From Yersinia rohdei ATCC 43380 (lineage in GTDB: Bacteria > Pseudomonadota > Gammaproteobacteria > Enterobacterales > Enterobacteriaceae): a stretch of 64,000 nt of DNA. Made by a program: the position numbers and the translations under genes. Below are positions 36,156 to 46,187 of this stretch, piece by piece. The number at the start of each line of letters is the position of its first letter. The stretch's first letter is position 1. The stretch spans positions 82,945-146,944 of the forward strand of contig NZ_ACCD01000007.1 in the NCBI RefSeq assembly GCF_000173775.1, given 5' to 3'. The notes under the pieces are model-generated. The model was not told the DNA's origin. It did not search any database and saw only the letters and a list, made by a program, of their open reading frames with translations.

Positions 36156-38432
36156 ATGACAATTTTAAATCACACACTGGGTTTTCCGCGTGTAGGTCTG
36201 AAACGTGAACTGAAAAAAGCACAAGAAAGTTACTGGGCAGGCAACTCCACGCAAGAAGAATTGCTCAATGTGGGTCGTGAATTGCGCGCCCGCCATTGGC
36301 AACAGCAACAACAGGCGGGCGTTGATTTAGTCCCTGTAGGTGACTTCGCCTGGTATGACCATGTATTGACGACCAGTTTGTTGCTGGGGAATGTCCCTGA
36401 GCGCCATCAGAATGCGGATGGTTCGATTGATTTGGATACTTTGTTCCGCATTGGCCGTGGCCGTGCCCCAACCGGTAAACCGGCGGCAGCGGCAGAAATG
36501 ACCAAATGGTTTAATACTAACTATCACTACATGGTGCCGGAATTCCAGCAAGGCCAACAGTTCAAACTGGGCTGGACTCAGCTGCTAGAAGAAGTGGATG
36601 AAGCACTGGCATTAGGCCATAAAATCAAGCCGGTACTGCTCGGCCCGGTCACCTATCTGTGGCTGGGCAAAGTTAAAGGCGAGCAATTTGACCGCCTGTC
36701 ATTGCTGAAAGACATCCTGCCAGTTTATCAGCAAGTGCTCGCTGAACTGGCGCAGCGCGGTATTGAGTGGGTACAGATAGATGAGCCGGCGCTGGTGTTG
36801 GAGCTACCACCAGAGTGGCTGGCGGCTTTCCAACCGGCTTATCAAGCACTGCAAGGCCAGGTCAAGTTACTCCTGACCACCTATTTTGACAGTATTGGCC
36901 ATAATCTTGACACTATCCGTGCTCTGCCGGTGCAAGGCCTGCATGTTGATGTGGTTGCAGGTCAGGATGATATTGATTCCCTGAATGCACAGTTACCAAA
37001 AGAGTGGCTGTTATCACTGGGGGTTATCAATGGTCGTAACGTATGGCGTGCGGATCTGAGCCGCTGGTTCGAACGCTTACAACCGCTAGTGAATAGCCGC
37101 CCACTATGGATAGGCAGTTCTTGTTCCTTATTGCACAGCCCGATTGATTTGAGTGAAGAAACTCGTCTTGATGCAGAAGTGAAAAGCTGGTTTGCCTTTG
37201 CTCTGCAAAAATGTGCTGAACTTGCATTATTGACTCAAGCATTGAATGCACCCACTGAAGCTAAACTGGCGGAATTAGCGGCTTACAGCGCGCCAATCCG
37301 TGCTCGTCAAGCTTCCAGCCGTGTCCATAATGCCCAAGTAGAACAGCGCCTTGCGGCTATTACTGCGCAAGATATTGAGCGCCAACTGCCTTATGAAGCG
37401 CGGGCGGAGACTCAGCGGAAACGTTTTAATTTACCTTCCTGGCCGACCACGACTATCGGCTCATTCCCACAAACGACCGAGATCCGCGGCCTGCGTCTGG
37501 ACTTCAAACAAGGTCGGCTGGACGGTAAAAACTACCGCACCGGAATCAGCGAGCACATCAAGCAAGCCATTGCGGAACAGGAGCGTTTGGGGTTGGACGT
37601 TCTGGTGCATGGTGAAGCTGAACGCAATGATATGGTTGAATATTTCGGCGAGCATCTGGACGGCTTTGTCTTTACGCAAAATGGTTGGGTACAAAGTTAT
37701 GGTTCGCGTTGTGTTAAGCCGCCGGTGATTATTGGTGATATCAGCCGCCCTGAAGCTATTACAGTTGAATGGGCTAAATATGCGCAATCCCTGACGGATA
37801 AGCCGGTGAAAGGCATGTTAACCGGGCCGGTTACTATTCTATGCTGGTCATTCCCGCGCGAAGATGTCAGCCGTGAAACCATTGCCAAGCAAATTGCATT
37901 GGCATTGCGTGATGAAGTGGAAGATTTGGAGAAAGCCGGGATTGGCATCATTCAGATTGATGAGCCTGCACTGCGTGAAGGTTTACCACTGCGCCGCGCT
38001 GACTGGCAAGCTTATCTGCAATGGGCAGTTGATGCCTTTAAATTGAATGCGGCAGTGGCGCAAAATGACACCCAGATCCACACCCATATGTGTTATTGCG
38101 AGTTCAATGACATTATGGATTCCATTGCTGCGCTGGATGCTGATGTGATTACCATCGAAACTTCCCGCTCAGATATGGAACTGTTGGAGTCATTTGAAGA
38201 TTTCGCCTATCCGAATGAAATTGGCCCCGGTGTTTATGATATTCACTCGCCAAATGTGCCAAGTGTGGAATGGATTGAAGCGTTATTGCGTAAGGCCGCG
38301 CAACGCATTCCGGCACAACGTTTATGGGTTAATCCCGACTGCGGTTTGAAAACACGTGGCTGGCCGGAAACCCGTCAGGCACTGGCAAATATGGTACTGG
38401 CCGCGCAACGTCTGCGTGAAGAACAGGTTTAA
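36156..38432 (+). CDS. metE: Cobalamin-independent methionine synthase
   Basis: Transfers the methyl group from methyltetrahydropteroyl-triglutamate to homocysteine without B12, the last step of methionine synthesis. The start at 36156 ([18 protein letters not shown]) matches E. coli and has GGGGA 8 bases upstream; the ATG at 36141 adds only MGNKT. Its 758 residues show the zinc-ligand motifs HTHMCYCEF near residue 640 and [11 protein letters not shown] near 720, and the [14 protein letters not shown] motif that begins the catalytic C-terminal barrel near 435. Confidence 0.97.
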   Translation: MTILNHTLGFPRVGLKRELKKAQESYWAGNSTQEELLNVGRELRARHWQQQQQAGVDLVPVGDFAWYDHVLTTSLLLGNVPERHQNADGSIDLDTLFRIGRGRAPTGKPAAAAEMTKWFNTNYHYMVPEFQQGQQFKLGWTQLLEEVDEALALGHKIKPVLLGPVTYLWLGKVKGEQFDRLSLLKDILPVYQQVLAELAQRGIEWVQIDEPALVLELPPEWLAAFQPAYQALQGQVKLLLTTYFDSIGHNLDTIRALPVQGLHVDVVAGQDDIDSLNAQLPKEWLLSLGVINGRNVWRADLSRWFERLQPLVNSRPLWIGSSCSLLHSPIDLSEETRLDAEVKSWFAFALQKCAELALLTQALNAPTEAKLAELAAYSAPIRARQASSRVHNAQVEQRLAAITAQDIERQLPYEARAETQRKRFNLPSWPTTTIGSFPQTTEIRGLRLDFKQGRLDGKNYRTGISEHIKQAIAEQERLGLDVLVHGEAERNDMVEYFGEHLDGFVFTQNGWVQSYGSRCVKPPVIIGDISRPEAITVEWAKYAQSLTDKPVKGMLTGPVTILCWSFPREDVSRETIAKQIALALRDEVEDLEKAGIGIIQIDEPALREGLPLRRADWQAYLQWAVDAFKLNAAVAQNDTQIHTHMCYCEFNDIMDSIAALDADVITIETSRSDMELLESFEDFAYPNEIGPGVYDIHSPNVPSVEWIEALLRKAAQRIPAQRLWVNPDCGLKTRGWPETRQALANMVLAAQRLREEQV

Positions 38433-38463
38433 TTAATTAGTTTTTTACTCTGTGTGAGGCTTT

Positions 38464-38488
38464 GGGCGCATTTCTTGCGCCCTTTTTT
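38464..38488 (+). terminator. Intrinsic terminator after metE
   Basis: GGGCGCA (38464-38470) pairs with TGCGCCC (38476-38482) around TTTCT, followed by TTTTTT. It lies 31 bases after the metE stop and just before the convergent ysgA end. Confidence 0.9.
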
Positions 38489-38495
38489 ATGGCGG

Positions 38496-39353
38496 CTATT
38501 TATCTGCATCAGGTATGGGATGAGCCGCCACTCCGTGCTGAGCGAACCAATCAAGCATGCGCTGCCAGCCATCCTGTGCAGATTCTGCATGATAGCTTGG
38601 GCGATAATCCGCATTAAAGGCATGCCCCGCCTCGGGATAAACAATGATTTCTGCATCGGCATTGGCGGCGCGTAGTGCCTGGCGCATGGTGTCGATATGT
38701 TCTGGTGTAATACTGCCGTCTTTTCCTCCATATAATCCTAAAACCGGCGCATCGAGATTGACGGCAACATCAACTGGATATTTCGGGAGCAGCAAGGTTT
38801 TTTCCCCAACAAGCTTGCCATACCAAGCGACGGCGGTTTTTAACTGTGGGTTATGGGCTGCATACAACCAGGCAATTCGCCCTCCCCAACAGAATCCGGT
38901 GATGGCCAATTTACGGGTATCGCCATCATGGCGGGATGCCCAATGTGCCACATGATCAAGGTCAGCCATGACCTGATGGTCGGGGACTTTACTCACCAGA
39001 TTTTTATATAACGCATTGATATCATCATATTCTTTGGCATCCCCTTGACGAAAAAACAGCTCAGGGGCGATGGCCAGATAGCCCTGTTTTGCCAATCTGC
39101 GGCAGATATCCCGGATGTGTTCATGCACGCCAAAGATTTCTTGCACCACAATGACCACTGGGTAAGGGCCGGTATGTTGGGCGGGTTTAGCAATATATGC
39201 TGGTAATTCATCACCTTGTGATGGGATAGAGGTTTCTGTGCAGTGAATACCTTGTTGATCGGTATGGCGGGTCGTCGAGGCCAGAGGGTTTACCGCCGGG
39301 GAAAAACCACTGGCGGCTGACCTGCTGAGAGTCATAAGTTGATCAGTTTTCAC
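38496..39353 (-). CDS. ysgA: Dienelactone hydrolase family protein YsgA
   Basis: Cytoplasmic alpha/beta-hydrolase of 285 residues. The nucleophile is the Cys in ITGFCWGGR near residue 155, with the acid in LYGGKD near 210 and His in PEAGHAFN near 243, the C-D-H triad of dienelactone hydrolases. VVIVVQEIFGVHEHIRDICR near 68 is the family oxyanion region. The natural substrate is unknown; YsgA is not part of an aromatic degradation cluster here. The udp-ysgA-metE order is as in E. coli. Confidence 0.9.
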   Translation of the reverse strand: MKTDQLMTLSRSAASGFSPAVNPLASTTRHTDQQGIHCTETSIPSQGDELPAYIAKPAQHTGPYPVVIVVQEIFGVHEHIRDICRRLAKQGYLAIAPELFFRQGDAKEYDDINALYKNLVSKVPDHQVMADLDHVAHWASRHDGDTRKLAITGFCWGGRIAWLYAAHNPQLKTAVAWYGKLVGEKTLLLPKYPVDVAVNLDAPVLGLYGGKDGSITPEHIDTMRQALRAANADAEIIVYPEAGHAFNADYRPSYHAESAQDGWQRMLDWFAQHGVAAHPIPDADK

Positions 39354-39669
39354 TGTGGTCTCCTTGCTAAATGAGGAAAATATTACGTGATGAAATCCCG
39401 TTGGGCTGAGTTATCCGTTGCCCCTATATTTGCTGTTGTCGATTTTAACTATAGGTAATCTTTGAGATTAATGAGATCAGGTTTTGCAGTAATTGAGGGA
39501 GTTATCGCTAAATGAGGCTTGGTCGATAAATTAGCAAGTTAAGATAGACATACAGCATTAACCAAGGCGTTCTATCATTGTTTCTTATAGATCAAATATT
39601 ACTCATAGATAAAATTATTGCGGTAATAAGATATGTTTTGTATGAGAAATAGTCTCAATGGGCTTGTTT

Positions 39670-39685
39670 TGTGATTGGAGTCACA
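39670..39685 (+). promoter_or_regulatory. Distal CRP site of udp
   Basis: TGTGATTGGAGTCACA is an almost perfect CRP palindrome (TGTGA, 6 bp, TCACA). With the second site 53 bp downstream it forms the tandem CRP arrangement in which CytR binds between, as at E. coli udp and deo promoters. Confidence 0.85.
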
Positions 39686-39722
39686 ATTTTAATGTATTTG
39701 AAATCATGATTTCTTTTGGCAA

Positions 39723-39738
39723 AGTGACTGTCATCACG
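39723..39738 (+). promoter_or_regulatory. Proximal CRP site of udp
   Basis: AGTGACTGTCATCACG keeps the GTGA, 6 bp, TCAC core. It lies about 80 bases upstream of the ATG, where it could overlap the promoter region. The CytR site expected between the two CRP sites was not resolved by eye. Confidence 0.65.
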
Positions 39739-39815
39739 AAATAGTGTGCCAATTTTGAGTAAAGTGATCCTTTGTACCTCCCTATAACATCTTTCATGAA
39801 AGAGGAGTCTCACAC

Positions 39816-40577
39816 ATGGCTAAATCCGACGTTTTTCACTTGGGCCTAACTAAAAGCGACCTGCAAGGGGCGACTCTGGCTATTGTTCCAGGTGATCCAC
39901 AACGTGTTGAGAAAATCGCTAAATTGATGGATAACCCAGTACATCTGGCTTCGCATCGTGAATTTACCTCATGGCGTGCAGAGCTGGATGGCAAAGCTGT
40001 GATTGTCTGCTCAACAGGTATCGGCGGCCCATCAACCTCTATCGCAGTTGAAGAATTGGCGCAATTGGGTGTTCGGACTTTCCTGCGTATTGGTACGACC
40101 GGTGCTATTCAACCAAATATCAATGTTGGTGATGTATTAGTCACAACTGCAGCAGTGCGTTTAGACGGTGCCAGCTTGCATTTCGCGCCGATGGAATTCC
40201 CCGCCGTAGCTGATTTTGCCTGCACTACAGCATTAGTTAATGCTGCTAAATCTATAGGTGCCACCACTCACATTGGTGTCACAGCGTCTTCAGACACCTT
40301 CTATCCGGGGCAGGAACGTTACGATACCTTCTCTGGCCGCGTAGTTCGCCGTTTCAAAGGCTCTATGGAAGAATGGCAATCTATGGGCGTGATGAATTAT
40401 GAAATGGAATCTGCCACTTTACTGACCATGTGCGCTAGCCAAGGTCTACGTGCTGGGATGGTTGCCGGGGTCATCGTAAACCGCACCCAGCAAGAGATCC
40501 CGAACGAAGAAACGATGAAAGCGACGGAAAGCCATGCAGTAAAAATTGTAGTCGAGGCAGCCCGTCACTTGCTGTAA
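39816..40577 (+). CDS. udp: Uridine phosphorylase
   Basis: Cleaves uridine and phosphate to uracil and ribose-1-phosphate in pyrimidine salvage. Its 253 residues match E. coli Udp almost throughout: [12 protein letters not shown] near residue 23, the phosphate-site loop [17 protein letters not shown] near 88, and the nucleoside-site [10 protein letters not shown] near 192. GAGGAG lies 11 bases upstream. Confidence 0.97.
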   Translation: MAKSDVFHLGLTKSDLQGATLAIVPGDPQRVEKIAKLMDNPVHLASHREFTSWRAELDGKAVIVCSTGIGGPSTSIAVEELAQLGVRTFLRIGTTGAIQPNINVGDVLVTTAAVRLDGASLHFAPMEFPAVADFACTTALVNAAKSIGATTHIGVTASSDTFYPGQERYDTFSGRVVRRFKGSMEEWQSMGVMNYEMESATLLTMCASQGLRAGMVAGVIVNRTQQEIPNEETMKATESHAVKIVVEAARHLL

Positions 40578-40634
40578 TGCCTGTAGGTCAAAAGAATAGA
40601 GTTGAAAGGAATACAGTTGTTAGGTTTATTGTTG

Positions 40635-40665
40635 ACGGGTCAGTTTACTGGCCCGTTTTTTATTT
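40635..40665 (+). terminator. Intrinsic terminator after udp
   Basis: ACGGGTCAG (40635-40643) pairs with CTGGCCCGT (40648-40656), one T-G pair, loop TTTA, followed by TTTTTATTTT. Confidence 0.9.
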
Positions 40666-40722
40666 TATCGTTTTATCTGTTAATGTCGTAACTCTTATAA
40701 TGGACAATAATAAGAGGAAAAC

Positions 40723-41520
40723 ATGACGACACCTGCTCTAGCTCATCCTTCCCTGCTGCCACTGGATGGTGGTATTAACTTTCGTGATCTCGGTGGTAAT
40801 GTAGTTGCGGATGGCCGGCGTATTAAACGCGGGTTATTGTTTCGTTCAGGTTCACTTGACCGTTTGAGTGCCAAAGATTGTGACTTGCTCAGCAGTGGCT
40901 CTGTTGCTCAAATTCTTGATTATCGAGATGCTGATGAAGTCCAAGCCAAACCCGATGTTGTATGGCATGGGGCCAGTTATCACAATATTCCCGCCAACCC
41001 GCTTAGCAGCGACGTCAATGCCAATCTGGAAAAGCTAACTAATGAGACGTTAGCCACATTTGATGCTCGTGCTTTCATGCTAGAGCTTTATCGACGGTTA
41101 CCTTTTAACAATCAAGCCTACAAACAGTTAGTCAGTTTGCTACAAAATAGCGTTTCGCCCGCACATGCTGCCACAGGTGTGGTTCAGCATTGCGCCGTTG
41201 GCAAAGACCGCACAGGTGTAGGTTCTGCTCTGGTGTTGTTCGCATTGGGGGCGGATGAATCAACAGTATTGGAAGATTATCTGCTGACTGAAACAACACT
41301 GGCACCTTTTCGGGAGCATATGCTGTCTGAGCTGGCGCTAAAACTAAATGCTCAGGCGTTAGAACAATTCGCTTTTGTGCTATCGGCCCGAGAAGAGTTT
41401 ATTCAGACCGCACTACGTAGTATTCAAGAGCGTTATGGTAGTCGCGAGCATTGGTTACAACAAGAATTTGGCCTGAGCCGCACTGAATGTGAAAAATTGC
41501 AGTCATATTTCTTGGAGTAA
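40723..41520 (+). CDS. Tyrosine-protein phosphatase family protein
   Basis: Protein of 265 residues with the phosphatase signature HCAVGKDRTG near residue 162, the CX5R loop of the tyrosine/dual-specificity phosphatase fold (Y_phosphatase3 type). The N-terminal GGINFRDLGG near residue 17 and LLFRSGSLDRLS are typical of this family, with a DYRDADE motif that may carry the general acid. There is no signal peptide, so it is probably cytoplasmic. AGAGGA lies 6 bases before the ATG. Some family members act on phosphoinositides; the substrate here is unknown. Confidence 0.82.
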   Translation: MTTPALAHPSLLPLDGGINFRDLGGNVVADGRRIKRGLLFRSGSLDRLSAKDCDLLSSGSVAQILDYRDADEVQAKPDVVWHGASYHNIPANPLSSDVNANLEKLTNETLATFDARAFMLELYRRLPFNNQAYKQLVSLLQNSVSPAHAATGVVQHCAVGKDRTGVGSALVLFALGADESTVLEDYLLTETTLAPFREHMLSELALKLNAQALEQFAFVLSAREEFIQTALRSIQERYGSREHWLQQEFGLSRTECEKLQSYFLE

Positions 41521-41854
41521 TTATTGCCTACCGGCCATTGCTCTAATTTGTATGTTATGGAGCTACTATTAGGTAGCTCTTTGTTTGATAACATTTGTTG
41601 TTTGATAACCAATGTCTATTTTCCGTTTTAACGCCGTGACGATAGCCCCAATAGGTACTCCAATAGCTCACCTCGTTATGGCTTGCTCGGCACATTTCCC
41701 CGCCAATCAACCTTTTCAGCAACCTGACGAATTACCACTAGGTCGCTATTTTTAACCGCTTAATGATGTAGGCCACCGCTTAACCAGTTCGCTGATATTT
41801 CTCTTGGGGCCAAGCGTATGTTAACGCCTGACAAATTCCCTGGAGAGAATGCTC
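41521..41854. other. Phosphatase-CstA intergenic region
   Basis: A 334-base gap holding one terminator-like hairpin at 41560-41579. The remainder should contain the promoter of the transporter gene, but no convincing operator, riboswitch or small gene was recognised. Confidence 0.4.
41560..41586 (+). terminator. Terminator-like hairpin after the phosphatase gene
   Basis: GAGCTAC (41560-41566) and GTAGCTC (41573-41579) form a perfect 7-bp stem with a 6-base loop, followed by TTTGTTT. Confidence 0.65.
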
Positions 41855-43666
41855 ATGCAACATGCGATTACCTTTGTTATCGCTTCCGCGTGTATCCTTA
41901 CTATCTGCTACCGTTTATACGGTATCTTCTTTGTTCGTAAGGTTCTGCGCGTCGATGACAGTGAAATAACACCTTCCCACACCTTCGAAGATGGCAAAGA
42001 TTATGTTCCAACAAAAAAATGGGTGAACTTTGGTAGCCACTTTGCAGCAATCGCTGCGGCTGGTCCCTTAGTTGGCCCGGTATTGGCAGCCCAATATGGT
42101 TATTTACCTGGTTTCCTGTGGTTACTGATTGGTTGTGTTATCGGTGGTGCCGTTCATGACACCGTTGTACTGTTCGCTTCCATGAAACATCAGGGGAAAT
42201 CCCTGTCAGAAGTGGCTAAATCAGAACTCGGGCCGGTAGCTGGCTGGTGTACCGGTCTGGCGATGTTGTTCATTATCACCATTACCATGGCCGGGTTATC
42301 GATGGTTGTGGTACATGCCCTGGAACGTAACCCGTGGGGTACTTTTGCGGTATTCATGACAATCCCTATCGCTATCTGCGTTGGATTATGGGAACGCATG
42401 ACTGGTAGCCTGAAAGGGGCTTCCTATGTTGGTATTGTCGCAATCATGGTATGCGTGTTTGTCGGCCCTTATATTGAAGGCACCTGGCTTGGCGAATGGT
42501 TAATGCTAAAAGCAGATACCGTCAGCATTATTTTGCCGATGTATGCTTTCTTCGCGACTGCACTGCCTGTATGGATGCTATTAACACCTCGTGGTTATCT
42601 TTCTAGCTTTATGAAAATTGGTGTATTTGGCGCACTGATTGTTGGTGTCGTATTTATTAACCCTGAGATTCAATTCCCAGCAGTAACACAGTTTATTCAT
42701 GGCGGTGGCCCTGTTCTGGCAGGCCCAGTCTGGCCGTTTATCTCTATTACTATTGCCTGTGGTGCTATTTCTGGTTTCCATGCTTTTATCGGTTCAGGTA
42801 CTACACCAAAACAGATTGATAAATGGAGCGATATTTTACCCGTCGGCTTTGGCGCAATGCTGGCCGAATGTATGGTTGGGGTTATGGCCCTGATCGCTGC
42901 TACGTCTTTGCATCCTGCTGACTACTTCGCAATTAACTCATCCGCTGAAGCCTGGAGCATGCTTGGAATGGATGTGGTTAACCTGCCAAAACTGAGCCAG
43001 GAAATTGGTCTGGACTTGTATGGCCGTACTGGTGGTGCAGTTACTTTGGCTGTCGGTATGACGGATATCTTCATCCGTGTACCTTGGTTTAGTAGCCTGG
43101 CTGCTTACTTCTTCCAGTTTGTTGTTATGTTTGAAGCCGTATTTATTCTGACAGCTGTTGACTCTGGTACTCGTGTTGCTCGCTACCTGTTGCAAGATTT
43201 CTTAGGCGATATCTGGGCACCACTAAAACGTACTGATTGGTTGCCTGGCACATTGGCTTGTAGTGTTATTGCTTGTGCGCTGTGGGGATACCTCCTCAAC
43301 TCGGGTGATATTAACTCGGTCTGGGCTCTGTTTGGTGTATCAAACCAGTTAATGGCTTCTGTTGGTTTAATTATTGGCGCCACTATTATTCTGCGTCTGG
43401 CAACCAAACGTGTTTATATGCTGACCTGTGTTATTCCACTGGCTTATCTGTTTGTGACTGTAAACTATGCTGGTTACTGGATGATAACTCACGTGTATTT
43501 CAACTCAGCGGCGAAAGGTTACAACTTATTCAACGGCATCATTTCTATCATCATGATGACACTGGGTGCCATTATCCTGATATCAGCACTGAAAAAATGG
43601 CGTGAACTGTGGATTCGCAGATCAGCCGAAATGGCTGGCAATAAAGTAGCAACTGCCAACGCCTGA
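41855..43666 (+). CDS. Short CstA-family carbon starvation transporter
   Basis: Integral membrane protein of 603 residues with about 16 hydrophobic segments. CstA landmarks are HFAAIAAAGPLVGPVLAAQY near residue 62, HDTVVLFASMKHQGKSL near 100 and GFHAFIGSGTTPKQID near 310. GGAGAG ends 7 bases before the ATG at 41855, favouring it over the ATG two codons earlier. It is about 100 residues shorter than E. coli CstA (701) and BtsT (716), so it belongs to another subgroup. The family imports pyruvate or peptides; the substrate is not determinable here. A terminator follows. Confidence 0.85.
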   Translation: MQHAITFVIASACILTICYRLYGIFFVRKVLRVDDSEITPSHTFEDGKDYVPTKKWVNFGSHFAAIAAAGPLVGPVLAAQYGYLPGFLWLLIGCVIGGAVHDTVVLFASMKHQGKSLSEVAKSELGPVAGWCTGLAMLFIITITMAGLSMVVVHALERNPWGTFAVFMTIPIAICVGLWERMTGSLKGASYVGIVAIMVCVFVGPYIEGTWLGEWLMLKADTVSIILPMYAFFATALPVWMLLTPRGYLSSFMKIGVFGALIVGVVFINPEIQFPAVTQFIHGGGPVLAGPVWPFISITIACGAISGFHAFIGSGTTPKQIDKWSDILPVGFGAMLAECMVGVMALIAATSLHPADYFAINSSAEAWSMLGMDVVNLPKLSQEIGLDLYGRTGGAVTLAVGMTDIFIRVPWFSSLAAYFFQFVVMFEAVFILTAVDSGTRVARYLLQDFLGDIWAPLKRTDWLPGTLACSVIACALWGYLLNSGDINSVWALFGVSNQLMASVGLIIGATIILRLATKRVYMLTCVIPLAYLFVTVNYAGYWMITHVYFNSAAKGYNLFNGIISIIMMTLGAIILISALKKWRELWIRRSAEMAGNKVATANA

Positions 43667-43696
43667 TAATTCAACTTTGTTGTGTTAGTTCGTTAA

Positions 43697-43728
43697 AACG
43701 GTCGGAATATTCCGGCCGTTTATTTTTT
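43697..43728 (+). terminator. Intrinsic terminator after the CstA-type gene
   Basis: AACGGTCGGA (43697-43706) pairs with TCCGGCCGTT (43711-43720), one G-T pair, loop ATAT, followed by TATTTTTT. Confidence 0.9.
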
Positions 43729-43794
43729 GTTGAGCCAAAATGCCGACACATTGCGTATGCTAATGGTTACTTTATTGATAACAGGAAAATACCT

Positions 43795-44325
43795 GTGACC
43801 CTGAATGACGTCATTACTGTTACCCTCGATTTTGTTCGTGCACATGAAACATGGGCCATACCTATTGTGTTTATTCTCGCTTTTGGTGAGTCGCTCGCTT
43901 TTCTTTCCCTACTCTTGCCTGCAACAGTCATTCTGCTCGGATTAGGTGCATTAATCGGTGAAAGCGGTATTTCTTTCTGGCCGATTTGGGCCGCTGCTGT
44001 GGCGGGTGCATTTTTCGGTGACTGGATCTCTTATTGGGTCGGTGACCATTACAAGGATCGCGTTGGCACCTTGTGGCCACTTTCCCGCAATCCTCAGTTA
44101 CTGGTTCGCGGTCATGCATTTTTTGAGCGCTGGGGGTTCTTTGGCGCATTTATTGGGCGTTTCTTTGGCCCATTGCGCGCAGTCGTTCCCTTAGTTGCTG
44201 GCATTTGCGCCATGCCAAAGTTTTATTTCCAATTGGCTAACATCACTTCTGCCATTGTTTGGGCATTTGGCATTTTGGCTCCCGGCGCATTTGGTATTCA
44301 GTGGCTTTCCCACTGGATTGACTAA
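43795..44325 (+). CDS. DedA family membrane protein
   Basis: Membrane protein of 176 residues of the DedA/VTT (SNARE-associated) superfamily, linked to lipid (undecaprenyl phosphate or phospholipid) flipping and envelope homeostasis. The GTG start at 43795 is preceded by AGGA at a good distance. The family signatures FGESLAFLSLLLPATVILL near residue 26 (E and P in the re-entrant loop) and FFERWGFFGAFIGRFFGPLRA near 108 (the G-R-F-x-P motif) are clear. The closest E. coli paralogue (YabI, YohD or other) cannot be fixed by eye. Confidence 0.85.
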   Translation: MTLNDVITVTLDFVRAHETWAIPIVFILAFGESLAFLSLLLPATVILLGLGALIGESGISFWPIWAAAVAGAFFGDWISYWVGDHYKDRVGTLWPLSRNPQLLVRGHAFFERWGFFGAFIGRFFGPLRAVVPLVAGICAMPKFYFQLANITSAIVWAFGILAPGAFGIQWLSHWID

Positions 44326-44527
44326 CTATGCCAGAGCAAATGAACAGTCACCGATGTTCTATGGCTGACAGTTTTAGCCTATTTTCCGCCAATAAAATAA
44401 GCACTTTTTGATTAACATATTACTTATGCGCGCGGCTTCGCAAGATGACATGTAACGGAAAAACACTCTGGACATCCATACAGTATCCCCTTACCTTGAC
44501 TGACAATAGGTTAATGGGGAGATAACC

Positions 44528-46054
44528 GTGGATATCAGTTTATTTTATGGGCTGGGAGGCTGCCTACTTGGTGGGCTTATTGGCTGGTTGATTGCCAGCT
44601 TGTTTCAGCAGCGAAATAAAGCACAACAAGATATTGTGCAGCGCTTACTGGAGCAGGAATTACAGCAATCTCAGCAGAATACGGCAGAGTTGCAGGAAAT
44701 TTTGCAGCGTAATGAACAGCAATTGCGACAAAATGAGTTGGAACAACGCAATTTACATAGCCAGTTAGCGGCAAATGCTGAAAAGCTTCAACAATTGGTT
44801 CATTGGCGCAATGAATGTGAACAACTTAATCAAGAGCTGCGTGCTCAGCGGGAAGTCAATAGCGCGCAAGAGGCTGAACTGCGCGAGGTGACAATCCGCT
44901 TGGAAGAAACTCGCCTGGCCGCAGAAGAAAAGCAACGTTTACTGCTTAATAGCGAGCAACGGCTGACCACTCAGTTCGAAAACCTGGCAAATCGCATCTT
45001 TGAACAAACTGGTCGCCGTGCGGACGAACAGAATAAGCAAAGTCTGGATCGTTTATTGCTACCTTTGCGGGAACAACTGGATGGTTTTCGCCGACAGGTT
45101 CAGGATAGTTTTGGTCAAGAGGCTCGCGAGCGTCATACACTGACCCACGAAATCCGTAGCCTGCAACAGCTCAATGCTCAAATGGCGCGAGAAGCATTGA
45201 ACCTGACAAAGGCCCTCAAAGGAGATAATAAAACACAGGGAAACTGGGGTGAAGTGGTGTTGGCCAAAGTGCTCGAAGCTTCAGGTCTACGCGAGGGCCA
45301 TGAGTATCAAACCCAAGTTAGTGTAAAAATTGATGGCAATAGCCGCATGCAGCCGGATGTCATTGTTCGTTTGCCTCAGGGCAAAGATGTCGTTATTGAC
45401 GCAAAAATGTCGCTGGTGGCCTATGAGCGCTATTTTAATAGTGAGGATGATAACGAACGTGAAGCGGCATTAAATGAGCATTTATTGTCGCTGCGAACCC
45501 ATATCAGAATGTTAGGCCGTAAGGATTACCAGCAACTTCCCGGCTTACGTTCACTTGATTATGTATTGATGTTTATCCCAGTAGAACCGGCCTTTCTGGT
45601 CGCAATAGATCGCCAGCCAGAATTGATCAGCGAAGCACTACAACACAATATTATGTTGGTTAGCCCGACCACACTGCTGGTGGCTTTACGGACTATCACT
45701 AACTTATGGCGCTATGAGCACCAAAGCCAAAATGCGCAACGTATTGCGGATAGAGCAGCCAAACTCTATGACAAATTGCGCTTATTTGTTGATGATATGG
45801 AGTCATTAGGGCAAAGCCTAGATAAAGCCCAACTAAGTTATCGGCAGGCAATGAACAAACTGTCCCAAGGCCGTGGTAACCTGATAGGGCAAGTTGAAGG
45901 TTTTCGTACTCTGGGGGTCGAGGTTAAACGGCCTATTAGTCCATCATTGGCAGATAAAGCCTGCATGGAAGATCAACCAGAGGGCGATTTAGCACTATCT
46001 GATGATGTGGAAACTGAGAACAACGATTCTACACCGCTGAAGTATCAGGGTTAG
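44528..46054 (+). CDS. rmuC: DNA recombination protein RmuC
   Basis: RmuC limits inversion between short inverted repeats and is thought to act with a nuclease-like domain. It starts with GTG at 44528 after GGGGAG (6 bases). Its 508 residues comprise an N-terminal membrane segment (LFYGLGGCLLGGLIGWLIAS), a long Gln/Glu-rich coiled coil from about 25 to 215, and the conserved nuclease-fold domain with GNWGEVVLAKVLEASGLREG near 238 and PDVIVRLPQGKDVVIDAKMS near 278. It precedes ubiE as in E. coli. Confidence 0.95.
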   Translation: MDISLFYGLGGCLLGGLIGWLIASLFQQRNKAQQDIVQRLLEQELQQSQQNTAELQEILQRNEQQLRQNELEQRNLHSQLAANAEKLQQLVHWRNECEQLNQELRAQREVNSAQEAELREVTIRLEETRLAAEEKQRLLLNSEQRLTTQFENLANRIFEQTGRRADEQNKQSLDRLLLPLREQLDGFRRQVQDSFGQEARERHTLTHEIRSLQQLNAQMAREALNLTKALKGDNKTQGNWGEVVLAKVLEASGLREGHEYQTQVSVKIDGNSRMQPDVIVRLPQGKDVVIDAKMSLVAYERYFNSEDDNEREAALNEHLLSLRTHIRMLGRKDYQQLPGLRSLDYVLMFIPVEPAFLVAIDRQPELISEALQHNIMLVSPTTLLVALRTITNLWRYEHQSQNAQRIADRAAKLYDKLRLFVDDMESLGQSLDKAQLSYRQAMNKLSQGRGNLIGQVEGFRTLGVEVKRPISPSLADKACMEDQPEGDLALSDDVETENNDSTPLKYQG

Positions 46055-46187
46055 TTGCATACTTCTCTTCTGTATGATGTTGAGAAGATTGCGATTAAGC
46101 AGTTATCTTAGTACCAGGTGAGATGGGGATTTCATCGGAGTTCTGGTACACTTCCTCGAAAGATTGACTGAAAAGCAGGCAGAGAAA

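Larger units (their letters stand above)
39354..39815. other. Divergent ysgA/udp intergenic region
   Basis: AT-rich, 462 bases. The right part carries two CRP-type sites for udp (39670-39685 and 39723-39738). The left 300 bases show no recognised gene, repeat or operator. Confidence 0.5.
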
